NCBI RefSeq assembly: GCF_008364825.1
Contig: NZ_VTTO01000002.1
Coordinates: 496,001-560,000, forward strand
DNA length: 64,000 nt
From: Azospirillum sp. B21
Lineage (GTDB): Bacteria; Pseudomonadota; Alphaproteobacteria; Azospirillales; Azospirillaceae
Direction: 5' to 3'
The first letter of the stretch is position 1. Every line of letters begins with the position of its first letter. A program made the position numbers and the translations under genes. This document shows, one piece after another, positions 1 to 9,098 of this stretch. The notes beneath the pieces were generated by a model. That model worked only from the letters and a program-made list of their open reading frames with translations, made no database searches and was not told the DNA's origin.

Positions 1-813
1 CTGCTGCAGGCGTTCGGTGTCGAGCATGGTGTCGCGGAAGACGCGGGCGGCGGTCGCCATGCGGCCGATCTCGTCCCGGCGGCCTTCCTCGAAACTGGCG
101 GAGAAGTCGCGGGCGGCCAGCCGCTCCAGGGCGCTCGCCACGTCTAGGATCGGGCGGGAGATGCCGCGCACCAGTACGACGCCGAAGCCCAGCGCCAGCA
201 GGGTGCAAAGCGTTACCCCGCCCAGCACCATGCCGTGGGCGCTGTTGTAAACCTCCGCCCCCTGGTCGGCGACGACGCCGGCATCGGCCATCGCGCCGTC
301 GACCAGCGCGTCCAATGTCTCCTGCACGCGGGCGAAAGCGACGGCGCTGGGGCGCTTGAAGACGCTGACGGCGGATTGGGCATTGCCGTCGCGGGCTTGG
401 GCGCGCACCCGGTCGGCGGCGGCGGCATAGGCGGTCCAGGCTTCGTCGAACGCCGCCAGCCGCGCCGCCCCTTCCCCGGCGGTGAAGCGGGTGCCGGCTT
501 CCTGCCTGCGGGCCGTGACCTCGGCCACCGCGTCGGCCCAGCCCTTTTCCGCCTGGTTCACCTGCATCTCGTTGGTGGCAAGCGCATAGGCGGCTTCGGC
601 GATGCGATGACTCTGCGCGGCGGAGGTCAGTTGACCGGCCAGCTGGGTCGCCGGCAGCGAGCGGCTGCGCATGGTTTCCGCGGCATTGTTTAGGATTTCC
701 AGCCGGCTGAGCGTGAACAGGCCGAAGGCGCCGGCCATCACCACGGTGCCCAGCACGGCGACGATGATCTTGGCGCGGATGGTGAGGCGCCCGAACGCAC
801 GAATTTTAGCCAT
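1..813 (-). CDS. Methyl-accepting chemotaxis protein, N-terminal part (runs off the left edge)
   Basis: The reading frame is open from an ATG at 811-813 down to base 1, giving 271 codons without a stop, so the C-terminal signalling domain lies outside the window. The start reads MAKIRAFGRLTIRAKIIVAV, a short basic tail followed by a first membrane helix. A roughly 170-residue Ala- and Gln-rich helical sensor region follows, then a second membrane helix near residues 188-213. A HAMP domain comes next (GISRPILDVASALERLAARD, later RRDEIGRMAATARVFRD). This is the layout of a transmembrane chemoreceptor with a four-helix-bundle-type sensor domain. The ligand cannot be told from the sequence. The call as a chemoreceptor rather than another HAMP protein is an inference from the domain order. 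Confidence 0.82.
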   Translation of the reverse strand, partial: MAKIRAFGRLTIRAKIIVAVLGTVVMAGAFGLFTLSRLEILNNAAETMRSRSLPATQLAGQLTSAAQSHRIAEAAYALATNEMQVNQAEKGWADAVAEVTARRQEAGTRFTAGEGAARLAAFDEAWTAYAAAADRVRAQARDGNAQSAVSVFKRPSAVAFARVQETLDALVDGAMADAGVVADQGAEVYNSAHGMVLGGVTLCTLLALGFGVVLVRGISRPILDVASALERLAARDFSASFEEGRRDEIGRMATAARVFRDTMLDTERLQQ

Positions 814-986
814 TTTGCCTGCATCCCCGCCAAGCCTTCGGCAAGACATCATCCCGCCCGAAGGTATTGTTCGACCCTCAACCTTACTAATCCGAACGTT
901 TAAAATTATCAACGCGGAAGGCGAGTAATTTCGTCGGAAATCGGAGAGGTCGGGCAATGGTCACAGTCTGGGAAAGAACCGGCCCG

Positions 987-1031
987 AAAACGAAACGGCC
1001 GCCGCACCCGGTTGGTGCGGCGGCCGTTTCG
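987..1031 (-). terminator. Rho-independent terminator of the PfpI-family gene
   Basis: A perfect 18-bp stem pairs 991-1008 with 1014-1031 around a 5-base loop. On the minus strand it is followed by TTTT (complement of 987-990). It begins 20 bases after the stop codon of the DJ-1/PfpI gene, in the right orientation. Confidence 0.88.
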
Positions 1032-1051
1032 GGACCGGCTGAGGATGGAGG

Positions 1052-1615
1052 TCAGGCGGCCTTGCGAACCGAACCCAGCTCGGTGAACAGCTTCACCACG
1101 GCTTCGACGAACTCGTTCAGCTGGTCCTGGCCCAAGGCCGAGACCGTGATGTCGTCGACGACCAGAGCCTCGTCGCTGATCCGGCCGCCGGCGGCGGTCA
1201 GGTCGGCGCGGTAGGCTTCCGGAGCGGCCAGCAGACGGCCGCGCAGCTTGCCGGGAATGGCGAGCAGCTGGATGCCCTGATCGATGGCGGCGATCGGCTT
1301 GCCGGCATCCAGGAAATGGCCGACGATGCGGCGGGTGTGGGCCGACTGCTGCAGCTTCGCCACGCTGCGCTCACCACCCGGCAGCAGCAGCATGTCGAAG
1401 TCGGCGCCCAGCGCCTCGCTCAGATGCTTGTCCACCGGGAAGTAATGGCCCCAGGACTTGCCGTGCCAGCCGTTGACCAGACCCGTCTCGGTGGAGATGG
1501 TACGCAGCGTGGCGCCGGTCTTGATCAGGGCGCGTTGCGGCTCGGTCATCTCCGCTTCTTCGAAGCCGTTGGAGACGAGGATGGCGATGGACTTTCCTGC
1601 GAGCGATTGATCCAT
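1052..1615 (-). CDS. DJ-1/PfpI family protein lacking the catalytic Cys
   Basis: A 187-residue single-domain protein of the DJ-1/PfpI (class I amidotransferase-like) superfamily. The N-terminal strand and conserved acidic turn (AILVSNGFEEAEMTEP), the LLLPGG motif near residues 77-82 and the GKPIAAIDQG element near 105-114 are all visible. In active PfpI-like proteins the last element reads A-I-C-H-G; here Cys-His is replaced by Asp112-Gln113, so a Cys-dependent protease, glyoxalase or deglycase reaction is unlikely. The ATG at 1615 was chosen because AAAGGA lies about 9 bases upstream; an in-frame ATG at 1633 and a longer extension have no such site. It is a single gene ending in a strong terminator. 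Its actual function is unknown. Confidence 0.85.
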   Translation of the reverse strand: MDQSLAGKSIAILVSNGFEEAEMTEPQRALIKTGATLRTISTETGLVNGWHGKSWGHYFPVDKHLSEALGADFDMLLLPGGERSVAKLQQSAHTRRIVGHFLDAGKPIAAIDQGIQLLAIPGKLRGRLLAAPEAYRADLTAAGGRISDEALVVDDITVSALGQDQLNEFVEAVVKLFTELGSVRKAA

Positions 1616-2082
1616 ACTGTCTTGTCCTTTCATCGTTTCACCAAAGAACGCCGGATCATCTCCGATGGCATGTCGACCAATGGAGAACCCGCTGGGGCCC
1701 CGCCGGAGCAGGGGGGCGGTCGGGAAACGGTCATCGCCGCGCAAGGGGATGCGCGGCGGCCAGTTCCGCCCGCCGGTGGCCCGAGATCGGGGTGCCGGCG
1801 TGTGGGACCTTTACGTCCCGGATCGGTTTGTTTTCAGCATGCGGACTTAATTGGTCCCGATGCGGTGCCAAGTCAACAACGGATTCCGCGCCGCACCCAA
1901 GGCTGCCGGCCTGCCGATCCGCGCTCCGGCAAGGGATTTGGCGGTATTTTCCAGCCCCGTTCAAGACTTTCGGCCCAGCCGGGCCGTACCACCGGTTGAT
2001 GCGGCGCAGGTCTGCCATACCATAGGGGCGTGGCTTCGCCGACGGCTTATCCCGAATGAACGGCTTCAAAATCGTTTGGGCA
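1616..2082. other. Intergenic region without a supported gene
   Basis: About 470 bases between the PfpI gene start and the aceA terminator. Short open frames exist on both strands but none has a convincing ribosome site or recognisable protein. A small GGGAC/GTCCC stem (1804-1808 with 1815-1819) is the only structure noticed. The PfpI promoter must lie here on the minus strand, but I could not pick out its hexamers. Confidence 0.5.
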
Positions 2083-2115
2083 CAAAAAAGCGGCCGGGGG
2101 GAAGGCCCCCGGCCG
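2083..2115 (-). terminator. Rho-independent terminator of aceA
   Basis: A perfect 10-bp GC stem pairs 2091-2100 with 2106-2115 around a 5-base loop. On the minus strand it is followed by a run of T (complement of the A run at 2084-2090). It lies about 85 bases past the aceA stop codon. Confidence 0.9.
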
Positions 2116-2199
2116 TCGGCAAGTCAAAGCATCAGCCGTTCGAAAAGATCCGGCTCGCACACCGGATCACGGACCAATCCCGATGATCGGAACCTGCGA

Positions 2200-3477
<1,278 letters not shown>

Positions 3478-3676
3478 GGGTCAGGTTCCTTATTGTCCGG
3501 TGCGCCCGGTCGATCGGGGCGGAACTGGGGTCTCGGGGCGGGCCTTTTGTCGGTCCCGACAACCGGTTGTGCGCAGTGGCGTTTCCTCCCGCCCTTGCTC
3601 TGCCGCCGGTGTCTTCGGGGCCGCTTGCGCTTTACAGCGCGGCCGTGAACCAAGACTTAAACCCGGCCCGGGTGCG

Positions 3677-3761
3677 TTGCAATAAGCCCTTGTTTGTAAA
3701 AAGGTCCGTTTGTAAACTGCCGTTTTCACAATCCTGTAAATCGGTAAATCTTGTAAATCGG
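3677..3761. promoter_or_regulatory. Array of TTTGTAAA-like sites between aceA and the ScfR-type regulator
   Basis: TTTGTAAA occurs at 3693-3700 and again at 3709-3716, preceded by TTGCAA at 3677-3682. Nearer the regulator start the 10-mer TGTAAATCGG is repeated exactly at 3735-3744 and 3752-3761, with a further GGTAAATC between them. ScfR-family regulators such as PccR of Rhodobacter are known to bind TTTGCAAA-type sites. These repeats are therefore candidate operators for the regulator on itself and on divergent aceA; the assignment is inference. Confidence 0.6.
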
Positions 3762-3770
3762 AGAGGCGCG

Positions 3771-5222
3771 GTGGCGACCATGGAAAAGAAGGCGATGCTG
3801 GGTCCGAAGGTCCGCCGCCTGCGCCGCGACCACGGCCTGACCCAGGCCCAGATGGCGGAGCAGCTGGGCATCTCCCCCAGCTATCTGAACCTGATCGAGC
3901 ATAACCAGCGCCCGGTCACGGTGCCTCTGCTGCTGAAATTGGGCCACCAGTTCGGCGTCGATCTCCAGGCCTTCGCCGAGGATGAGGAAAGCCGGCTGGT
4001 GGCGGGCCTGCGCGAGGTATTCGCCGATCCGCTGTTCGACGGCTCCGACATCAAGAACCAGGATTTCCGCGAACTGGCGGCGGTGGCGCCGACGCTGGGG
4101 CAGGCGGTGGTGGCGCTCTATCGCGGCTTCCGCGGGGCGCGCGACGATCTGCAGGCGCTGGCGGAGCGGGTGGCCGACCGCGAGAAGCTGCATCTGGTGC
4201 AGAGCGCCGGCTTTCCGCAGGACGAGGTGCGCGACCTGTTCCAGATCCATTCCAACCATTTCCCGGATCTGGAGGCGGCGGCCGAAAGCTTGTGGCAGGA
4301 CGGCAAGCTGGAGCGCGGCGACCTTTATCGCGGGTTGGTCGACTGGCTGAACACCCAGCACAGCGTGCGCGTCCGCCTGCTGCCGTCGGAGGTGATGGGC
4401 TATGCCGTGCGCCGCTTCGACCGCCACAGCCGGCGCATCCTGCTGTCGGAGATGCTGGCGCCGTCGGGACGTACCTTCCAGCTCGCCTGCCAGATCGCGC
4501 TGCTGCGCCACCGCGACCTGCTGAACGGCATCGTCGACGCCGCCAACCTGTCCGGCGACGAGGCGCGGCGTCTGGCCCGCATCGGGCTGGCCAACTATTT
4601 CGCCGCGGCGGTGCTGATGCCCTACGCCCGCTTCCACGAGGCGGCGACCCAGGTCCGCTACGACATCGAAATCCTGCGGCGGCGCTTCGACGCGTCGTTC
4701 GAGCAGGTCTGCCATCGGCTGACCACCCTGCACCGGTCGGGGGCCAAGGGCGTGCCCTTCTTCTTCATGCGGGTGGACAGCGCCGGCAACGTGTCCAAGC
4801 GCTTTTCCGGAGCAGGCTTCCATTTCGCCCGCTTCGGCGGCGGCTGCCCGCGCTGGGTCGTCTACGACGCCTTCCGCACGCCGGGCAAGATCCACAGCCA
4901 GATGGCGGAGATGCCGGACGGCACCGCCTATTTCTCCATCGCCCGCACGGTGGTGAAGGCCGGCGGCGGCCACCGCAGCCCGCCGCAGCAATTTGCCGTC
5001 GCGCTCGGCTGCGATGTCCAGCATGCGGCTCAGGTCACCTATGCGGACGGATTCGACCTGTCCAACACCGATGCCGCCACGCCGATCGGGGTGAATTGCC
5101 GGCTCTGCCCGCGGCTGGACTGTTCGCAGCGGGCGTTTCCGCCGCTGAATCATCGGCTTATCGTCGATGAAAACCTGCGCGGCCTCTCTCCCTACCTGTT
5201 CGCTCCGCCCAGCGCGGAGTGA
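3771..5222 (+). CDS. Short-chain fatty acyl-CoA responsive regulator (ScfR/RamB/PccR type)
   Basis: An XRE-type DNA-binding domain at the N-terminus (GPKVRRLRRDHGLTQAQMAE, then LGISPSYLNLIEHNQRP) is followed by a long C-terminal region. That region ends in a Cys-rich segment (GVNCRLCPRLDCSQRAFPPL), the hallmark of ScfR-family regulators that sense acyl-CoAs and control acetate, propionate and glyoxylate genes. Length is 483 residues from GTG 3771 or 480 from ATG 3780. GGAGAGG ends 4 bases before the GTG and 13 before the ATG, so the GTG is slightly preferred. Divergent orientation to aceA and the repeats between them make isocitrate lyase the likely target. The effector cannot be read from the sequence. 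Confidence 0.88.
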   Translation: MATMEKKAMLGPKVRRLRRDHGLTQAQMAEQLGISPSYLNLIEHNQRPVTVPLLLKLGHQFGVDLQAFAEDEESRLVAGLREVFADPLFDGSDIKNQDFRELAAVAPTLGQAVVALYRGFRGARDDLQALAERVADREKLHLVQSAGFPQDEVRDLFQIHSNHFPDLEAAAESLWQDGKLERGDLYRGLVDWLNTQHSVRVRLLPSEVMGYAVRRFDRHSRRILLSEMLAPSGRTFQLACQIALLRHRDLLNGIVDAANLSGDEARRLARIGLANYFAAAVLMPYARFHEAATQVRYDIEILRRRFDASFEQVCHRLTTLHRSGAKGVPFFFMRVDSAGNVSKRFSGAGFHFARFGGGCPRWVVYDAFRTPGKIHSQMAEMPDGTAYFSIARTVVKAGGGHRSPPQQFAVALGCDVQHAAQVTYADGFDLSNTDAATPIGVNCRLCPRLDCSQRAFPPLNHRLIVDENLRGLSPYLFAPPSAE

Positions 5223-5230
5223 GACGGCGA

Positions 5231-5244
5231 TTGACCGGGATCAA
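5231..5244. promoter_or_regulatory. Candidate FNR/FixK-type operator upstream of fpr
   Basis: TTGACCGGGATCAA fits the FNR/FixK/Anr consensus TTGAY-N4-RTCAA exactly. It starts 8 bases after the regulator stop codon and lies 214 bases before the fpr start. A TATAAA at 5297-5302 could be the -10 element. A start near 5309 would put the box centre at about -71.5, a position used by class I FNR activation. This reading is inference. Confidence 0.5.
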
Positions 5245-5458
5245 TGTTGTACGGCGGTGTTTGTGTTGTTTGCCGGAAAGCCCGTCATTTGACTGGTATA
5301 AATCCGTGGCCTTCGACCGGGTTTGTTGATAGGTTTCGGCCGTTGCGTCGCGGCAGCTCCGCTTGCGTGTCTGCGCACCGGCCACCTGATGCAGCGTCCC
5401 GGACAATGGCTAGAACAGTGCCAACGGAGTTGGCCTCGACAGGTTTTGGAACGCCCCC

Positions 5459-6232
5459 ATGAGCAACTTGATCAAAGAGCGCGTGCTGACCGTTCACCAC
5501 TGGACCGACACGCTGTTCAGCTTCACCACCACGCGCGATCCGTCCTTCCGCTTCCTGCCGGGGCAGTTCACCATGATCGGGCTGGAGGTCGACGGCCGGC
5601 CCCTGCTGCGCGCCTACAGCCTCGTCAGCGCGCATTACGAGGAGACGCTGGAGTTCTTCAGCATCAAGGTGCAGGACGGCCCGCTGACCTCGCGGCTCCA
5701 GCACCTGAAGGAAGGCGACACGCTGCTGGTGAACCGCAAGGCGACCGGCACGCTGATCACCGACAACCTGCTTCCCGGGCGTAACCTGTATCTGCTGAGC
5801 ACCGGCACCGGCCTGGCGCCGTTCCTCAGCATCATCAAGGACCCGGAGATGTACGAGAAGTTCGACCGGGTGATCCTGACCCACGGCACCCGCACCGTGG
5901 CGGAACTGGCCTATGACGACCTGATCCACCACAGCCTGCCGGAGAACGAGTTCTTCGGCGAGCAGGTGAAGGAGAAGCTGCTGTATTACCCCACCGTGAC
6001 GCGCGAGCCCTTCCGCAACCAGGGCCGCCTGACCACGCTGATGGAGACCGGCAAGCTGTACAGCGACCTGGGCCTGCCGGAGCTGGACGCCGAGAAGGAC
6101 CGCGTGATGATCTGCGGCAGCCCGGCGATGCTGGCCGAGACCACCGCGATGATGGAAAAGCGCGGCTTCGTCATGGGCACCAACGGCGAGCCGGGCGGGT
6201 TCGTGATCGAGAAGGCGTTCGTGGAGCGGTGA
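5459..6232 (+). CDS. fpr: Ferredoxin-NADP reductase
   Basis: A 257-residue bacterial-type ferredoxin/flavodoxin-NADP+ reductase. FAD is bound by the RAYSLVS motif near residues 51-57 and the phosphate region around DGPLTSRLQ. NADP is bound by STGTGLAPFLS near residues 116-126 and by VMICGSPAM. The protein ends in VIEKAFVER, typical of the bacterial subclass whose C-terminal extension packs on the flavin. It moves electrons between NADPH and ferredoxin or flavodoxin for biosynthesis, oxidative-stress defence or nitrogenase supply. It is a single gene with a 236-base upstream region containing an FNR-like box, and a large palindrome follows the stop codon. Confidence 0.95.
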   Translation: MSNLIKERVLTVHHWTDTLFSFTTTRDPSFRFLPGQFTMIGLEVDGRPLLRAYSLVSAHYEETLEFFSIKVQDGPLTSRLQHLKEGDTLLVNRKATGTLITDNLLPGRNLYLLSTGTGLAPFLSIIKDPEMYEKFDRVILTHGTRTVAELAYDDLIHHSLPENEFFGEQVKEKLLYYPTVTREPFRNQGRLTTLMETGKLYSDLGLPELDAEKDRVMICGSPAMLAETTAMMEKRGFVMGTNGEPGGFVIEKAFVER

Positions 6233-6257
6233 GGATGGGGGCTTTTTGGCTGCGTCA

Positions 6258-6310
6258 GACCCCCACCCTAACCCTCCCCCGCTGGGCGGGGGAGGGTTAG
6301 GGTGGGGGTC
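6258..6310. repeat. 53-bp perfect palindrome of the dispersed GC-rich repeat family
   Basis: Two perfect 25-bp arms (6258-6282 and 6286-6310) surround a TGG loop. A 17-bp core of the left arm (6266-6282) recurs identically at 37782-37798 and with one change in inverse orientation at 59208-59224. It lies 25 bases after the fpr stop and may double as a terminator or mRNA-end hairpin, though no T run follows. The rest of 6233-6534 holds no supported gene. Confidence 0.9.
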
Positions 6311-6534
6311 TAGCCTTGCCAAATTTCGCCCCTGCCTCGGAATAATCTCCCCCTCCCACACGTTTACCAATCCGTGACGAAGGCACGTCACTCAATCCTT
6401 GACCGACTGGGCGTGCCTCCTCCGGGGGGCGCGCCCATTTTCTGTCCGGATCCGGTGAATAAAATCGCCGTCCGGCCTGTTGGTGCGACGGTCCCCGTTC
6501 AAACCGTCAAGCCTTTGGTGTAGACATCCCGCCC

Positions 6535-8316
6535 ATGCGCCTGATCCTCATCCTCGCCGCGATCCTCGTCGCCGGCCTCGCGAATCTCGCCGTCTGGTCC
6601 CTGCCGAACCGCCCGGTGCCGCTCGATCCGCCGCCGGGCGGCAAGCTGCGCAGCGTGTCCTTCGCCCCCTTCCGCGACGGCCAGAGCCCGCTGACCCAGG
6701 TCTTCCCGACCAATGCCCAGATCGAGGAGGACCTCGCGGCATTGGCGCCGCAGGTGGCGGGCATCCGCACCTACACCTCGCTGGAAGGGCTCCAGGTGGT
6801 GCCGGAGATGGCGCGCAGGCACGGCATCCAGGTCACCATGGGGGCGTGGCTGTCCTCCAAGGCCGAGAAGAACGAGGCGGAGATCGCCTCGCTGATCGAC
6901 CTCGCCAACCGCTATCCCGACGTCATCACCCGCGTCATCGTCGGCAACGAGGTGCTGCTGCGGCGCGAACTGACGCCGGAACAGGTGACCGGCTACATCG
7001 ACCGGGTCAAGGCGGCGGTGAAGCAGCCGGTGTCCTACGCCGATGTCTGGGAATGGTGGCTGAAATACCCGCAGATCGCGGATCATGTCGATTACCTGAC
7101 CATCCACCTGCTGCCCTATTGGGAGGACGTGCCGGCCGGCGTCGAGGGCGCCACCGAGCGCATCCGCCACAGCTACCGCACCATCGCCCAGCGTTTTCCG
7201 GGCAAGCCGATCCTGGTCGGCGAGACCGGCTGGCCGACGCAAGGCCGCTCGCGCGGGGCCGCCGTGCCGGGGCTGGTCAACAAGGCCAAGTTCGTCAACG
7301 CCTTCGTCCGCATGGCCGAGCAGGAGGGCTTCGACTACAACGTGATCGAGGCCTTCGACCAGGAATGGAAGGCGAAGCTGGAGGGCACCGTCGGCGGCCA
7401 TTGGGGCCTCTACAATGCCGACCGCACGCCGAAATTCTCGCTGGCCGGTCCGGTGGTGGGCAATGTGGCCTGGCCCCGGCTGTTCGCTGCGTCCAGCGGG
7501 CTGGCGTTGGTTATGCTGGGCGGGCTGGCCCTGCTGCGCCGCCATCTGCCGGGCACCGGCTGGGTGGTGCTGATCCTGCTGGCGCAGGCGCTGTCCACGC
7601 TTTATGTCCGCGCCGGCTTCGTGGCGGCGCACGGCAAGCATTACTGGCAGGACACCACGCTGGCCGTGGTCATGCTGGCGCTGACCGCCGCGCTTGTGCT
7701 GGCGGTGCTGCTGACCGCCCACCGCGCGCTGGCAAGCGGCGGTTTGGCGCGCGAGCCGCTGGTCGGCCTGCGCCACGCCCGCCCGGCCCTGACCCGCACC
7801 GAGCGGGTGGGCCGGTGGAGCGCGGTGGCGCTGGGCGTCGTGGCGCTAGTCTGGTCGCTTCTCATCATCTACGACGGCCGCTATCGCGACTTCCCCAACC
7901 CGTACCTGCTGATCCCGGCGGTGGCGCTGCCGGCGTTGGGGCTGGTCCGCGCCGCCCGCCGCCCGGTGGGGACGGAAACGCGCAACGCGCTTGGCATCGC
8001 CAGCCTGTTCCGCCCGGCGGTCCCGGTGGACGATGGGGAGCCGCGCGGGCTGTGCGGCGCCGTCCGCCGCATGCCGGTGGAGTCGCTGCTGGGCTTCGGG
8101 CTGCTGCTGAGTGCGCTGCTGACCGTGGTGGCCGAGGGCTTCGTCCCGCTCGAATCGCTGATCTACGGCCAGCTTCCCTTCATGGAGGCCCTGCACGAGG
8201 TCGATTGGACCCAGCCGAACTGGGAAGCGCTGGGCTGGGCGGCCTTGCAGGTCCTGCTGGCGCTGCCCTTCCTGGCCGGGGTGTGGAGCGCCCGGCGTCC
8301 ACTGCGGCGGATCTGA
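6535..8316 (+). CDS. Membrane-bound GH17 beta-1,3-glucan hydrolase or transglycosylase
   Basis: A 593-residue protein with an N-terminal membrane anchor (residues 1-22), a family GH17 catalytic domain (about 35-315) and six or so membrane helices in the last 270 residues. The GH17 acid/base Glu is at 139 in VGNEVLLR and the nucleophile Glu at 230 in GETGWPTQG, so the enzyme looks active. GH17 enzymes act on beta-1,3-glucans. In alphaproteobacteria such membrane fusions occur with cyclic or cell-surface beta-glucan systems, so a role in periplasmic or surface glucan remodelling is inferred. No glycosyltransferase partner is adjacent. No clear ribosome site precedes the ATG, so the start is somewhat uncertain. 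Confidence 0.85.
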   Translation: MRLILILAAILVAGLANLAVWSLPNRPVPLDPPPGGKLRSVSFAPFRDGQSPLTQVFPTNAQIEEDLAALAPQVAGIRTYTSLEGLQVVPEMARRHGIQVTMGAWLSSKAEKNEAEIASLIDLANRYPDVITRVIVGNEVLLRRELTPEQVTGYIDRVKAAVKQPVSYADVWEWWLKYPQIADHVDYLTIHLLPYWEDVPAGVEGATERIRHSYRTIAQRFPGKPILVGETGWPTQGRSRGAAVPGLVNKAKFVNAFVRMAEQEGFDYNVIEAFDQEWKAKLEGTVGGHWGLYNADRTPKFSLAGPVVGNVAWPRLFAASSGLALVMLGGLALLRRHLPGTGWVVLILLAQALSTLYVRAGFVAAHGKHYWQDTTLAVVMLALTAALVLAVLLTAHRALASGGLAREPLVGLRHARPALTRTERVGRWSAVALGVVALVWSLLIIYDGRYRDFPNPYLLIPAVALPALGLVRAARRPVGTETRNALGIASLFRPAVPVDDGEPRGLCGAVRRMPVESLLGFGLLLSALLTVVAEGFVPLESLIYGQLPFMEALHEVDWTQPNWEALGWAALQVLLALPFLAGVWSARRPLRRI

Positions 8317-8402
8317 GGTCGCACGGGCTCCGGGACCATTGCGCCGGCCGCAGCGCTGTGGATTGATGGACGGGTTCCTGGCCTTAACCGGAGACCCGTC
8401 CC

Positions 8403-9029
8403 ATGTCCCCCGACCTTTGGCTCGCCTTCGCCGCCGCGTCCGCCGTCATGCTGATGATCCCGGGGCCGACGGTGCTGATCGTCGTCTCCTATGCGCTGGG
8501 CCATGGACGGAAATCGGCCATGGCAACGGTGGCGGGGGTGGCGCTGGGCGACTTCACCGCGATGACCGCCTCGATGCTGGGGCTGGGGGTGCTGCTCTCG
8601 ACCTCGGCGGCGCTGTTCACCCTGCTGAAATGGGCCGGCGCCGCCTATCTGGTCTATCTCGGCATCAAGCTGTGGCGGGCGCCGGTCCGGGAGGCCGAGA
8701 CGGTGGCCGACGAGTCGGCGGTCCGGCCCTGGCGCATGATGCTGCACACCTATGCCGTCACCGCGCTGAACCCCAAGAGCATCGTCTTCTTCGTCGCCTT
8801 CCTGCCGCAGTTCCTCGACCCCGCCCGGCCGCTGGCCGAACAGATGGTGGTGATGGAGGCGACCTTCCTGGTGCTGGCGACGCTGAACGCCGCCGGTTAC
8901 GCCCTGCTGGCCTCGGCGGCGCGGCGCGCGGTGCGGACGCCGTCGGTGCAGCGCACGGTCAACCGGGTCGGCGGGTCGCTGCTGATGGGGGCCGGGCTGC
9001 TGACCGTCGCCTGGAAACGGACCGCCTGA
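8403..9029 (+). CDS. LysE/RhtB family amino-acid exporter
   Basis: A 208-residue inner-membrane protein of the LysE/RhtB translocator family, which exports amino acids or their derivatives. The N-terminal signature MLMIPGPTVLIVVSYALGHG and the central TALNPKSIVFFVAFLPQF motif are typical, with about six hydrophobic helices. GGAG lies about 8 bases before the ATG. The substrate is unknown. It follows the GH17 gene on the same strand after 86 bases and could share its transcript, but no functional link is evident. Confidence 0.9.
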   Translation: MSPDLWLAFAAASAVMLMIPGPTVLIVVSYALGHGRKSAMATVAGVALGDFTAMTASMLGLGVLLSTSAALFTLLKWAGAAYLVYLGIKLWRAPVREAETVADESAVRPWRMMLHTYAVTALNPKSIVFFVAFLPQFLDPARPLAEQMVVMEATFLVLATLNAAGYALLASAARRAVRTPSVQRTVNRVGGSLLMGAGLLTVAWKRTA

Positions 9030-9098
9030 GACGCCTGCATCCGGCGATTTGTTGACAAAGCAAGATAACTTCACTGAAAATTGTCGGAATCTAGGGGG

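Noticed and set aside
1731..2069. A 112-codon minus-strand frame upstream of the PfpI gene
   Set aside because: No ribosome site or recognisable protein pattern; composition is not like the neighbouring genes.
6480..8366. A 628-codon frame overlapping the GH17 gene on the same strand
   Set aside because: It reads as Arg/Pro/Gly-rich nonsense in an offset frame, while the GH17 frame has intact catalytic motifs.
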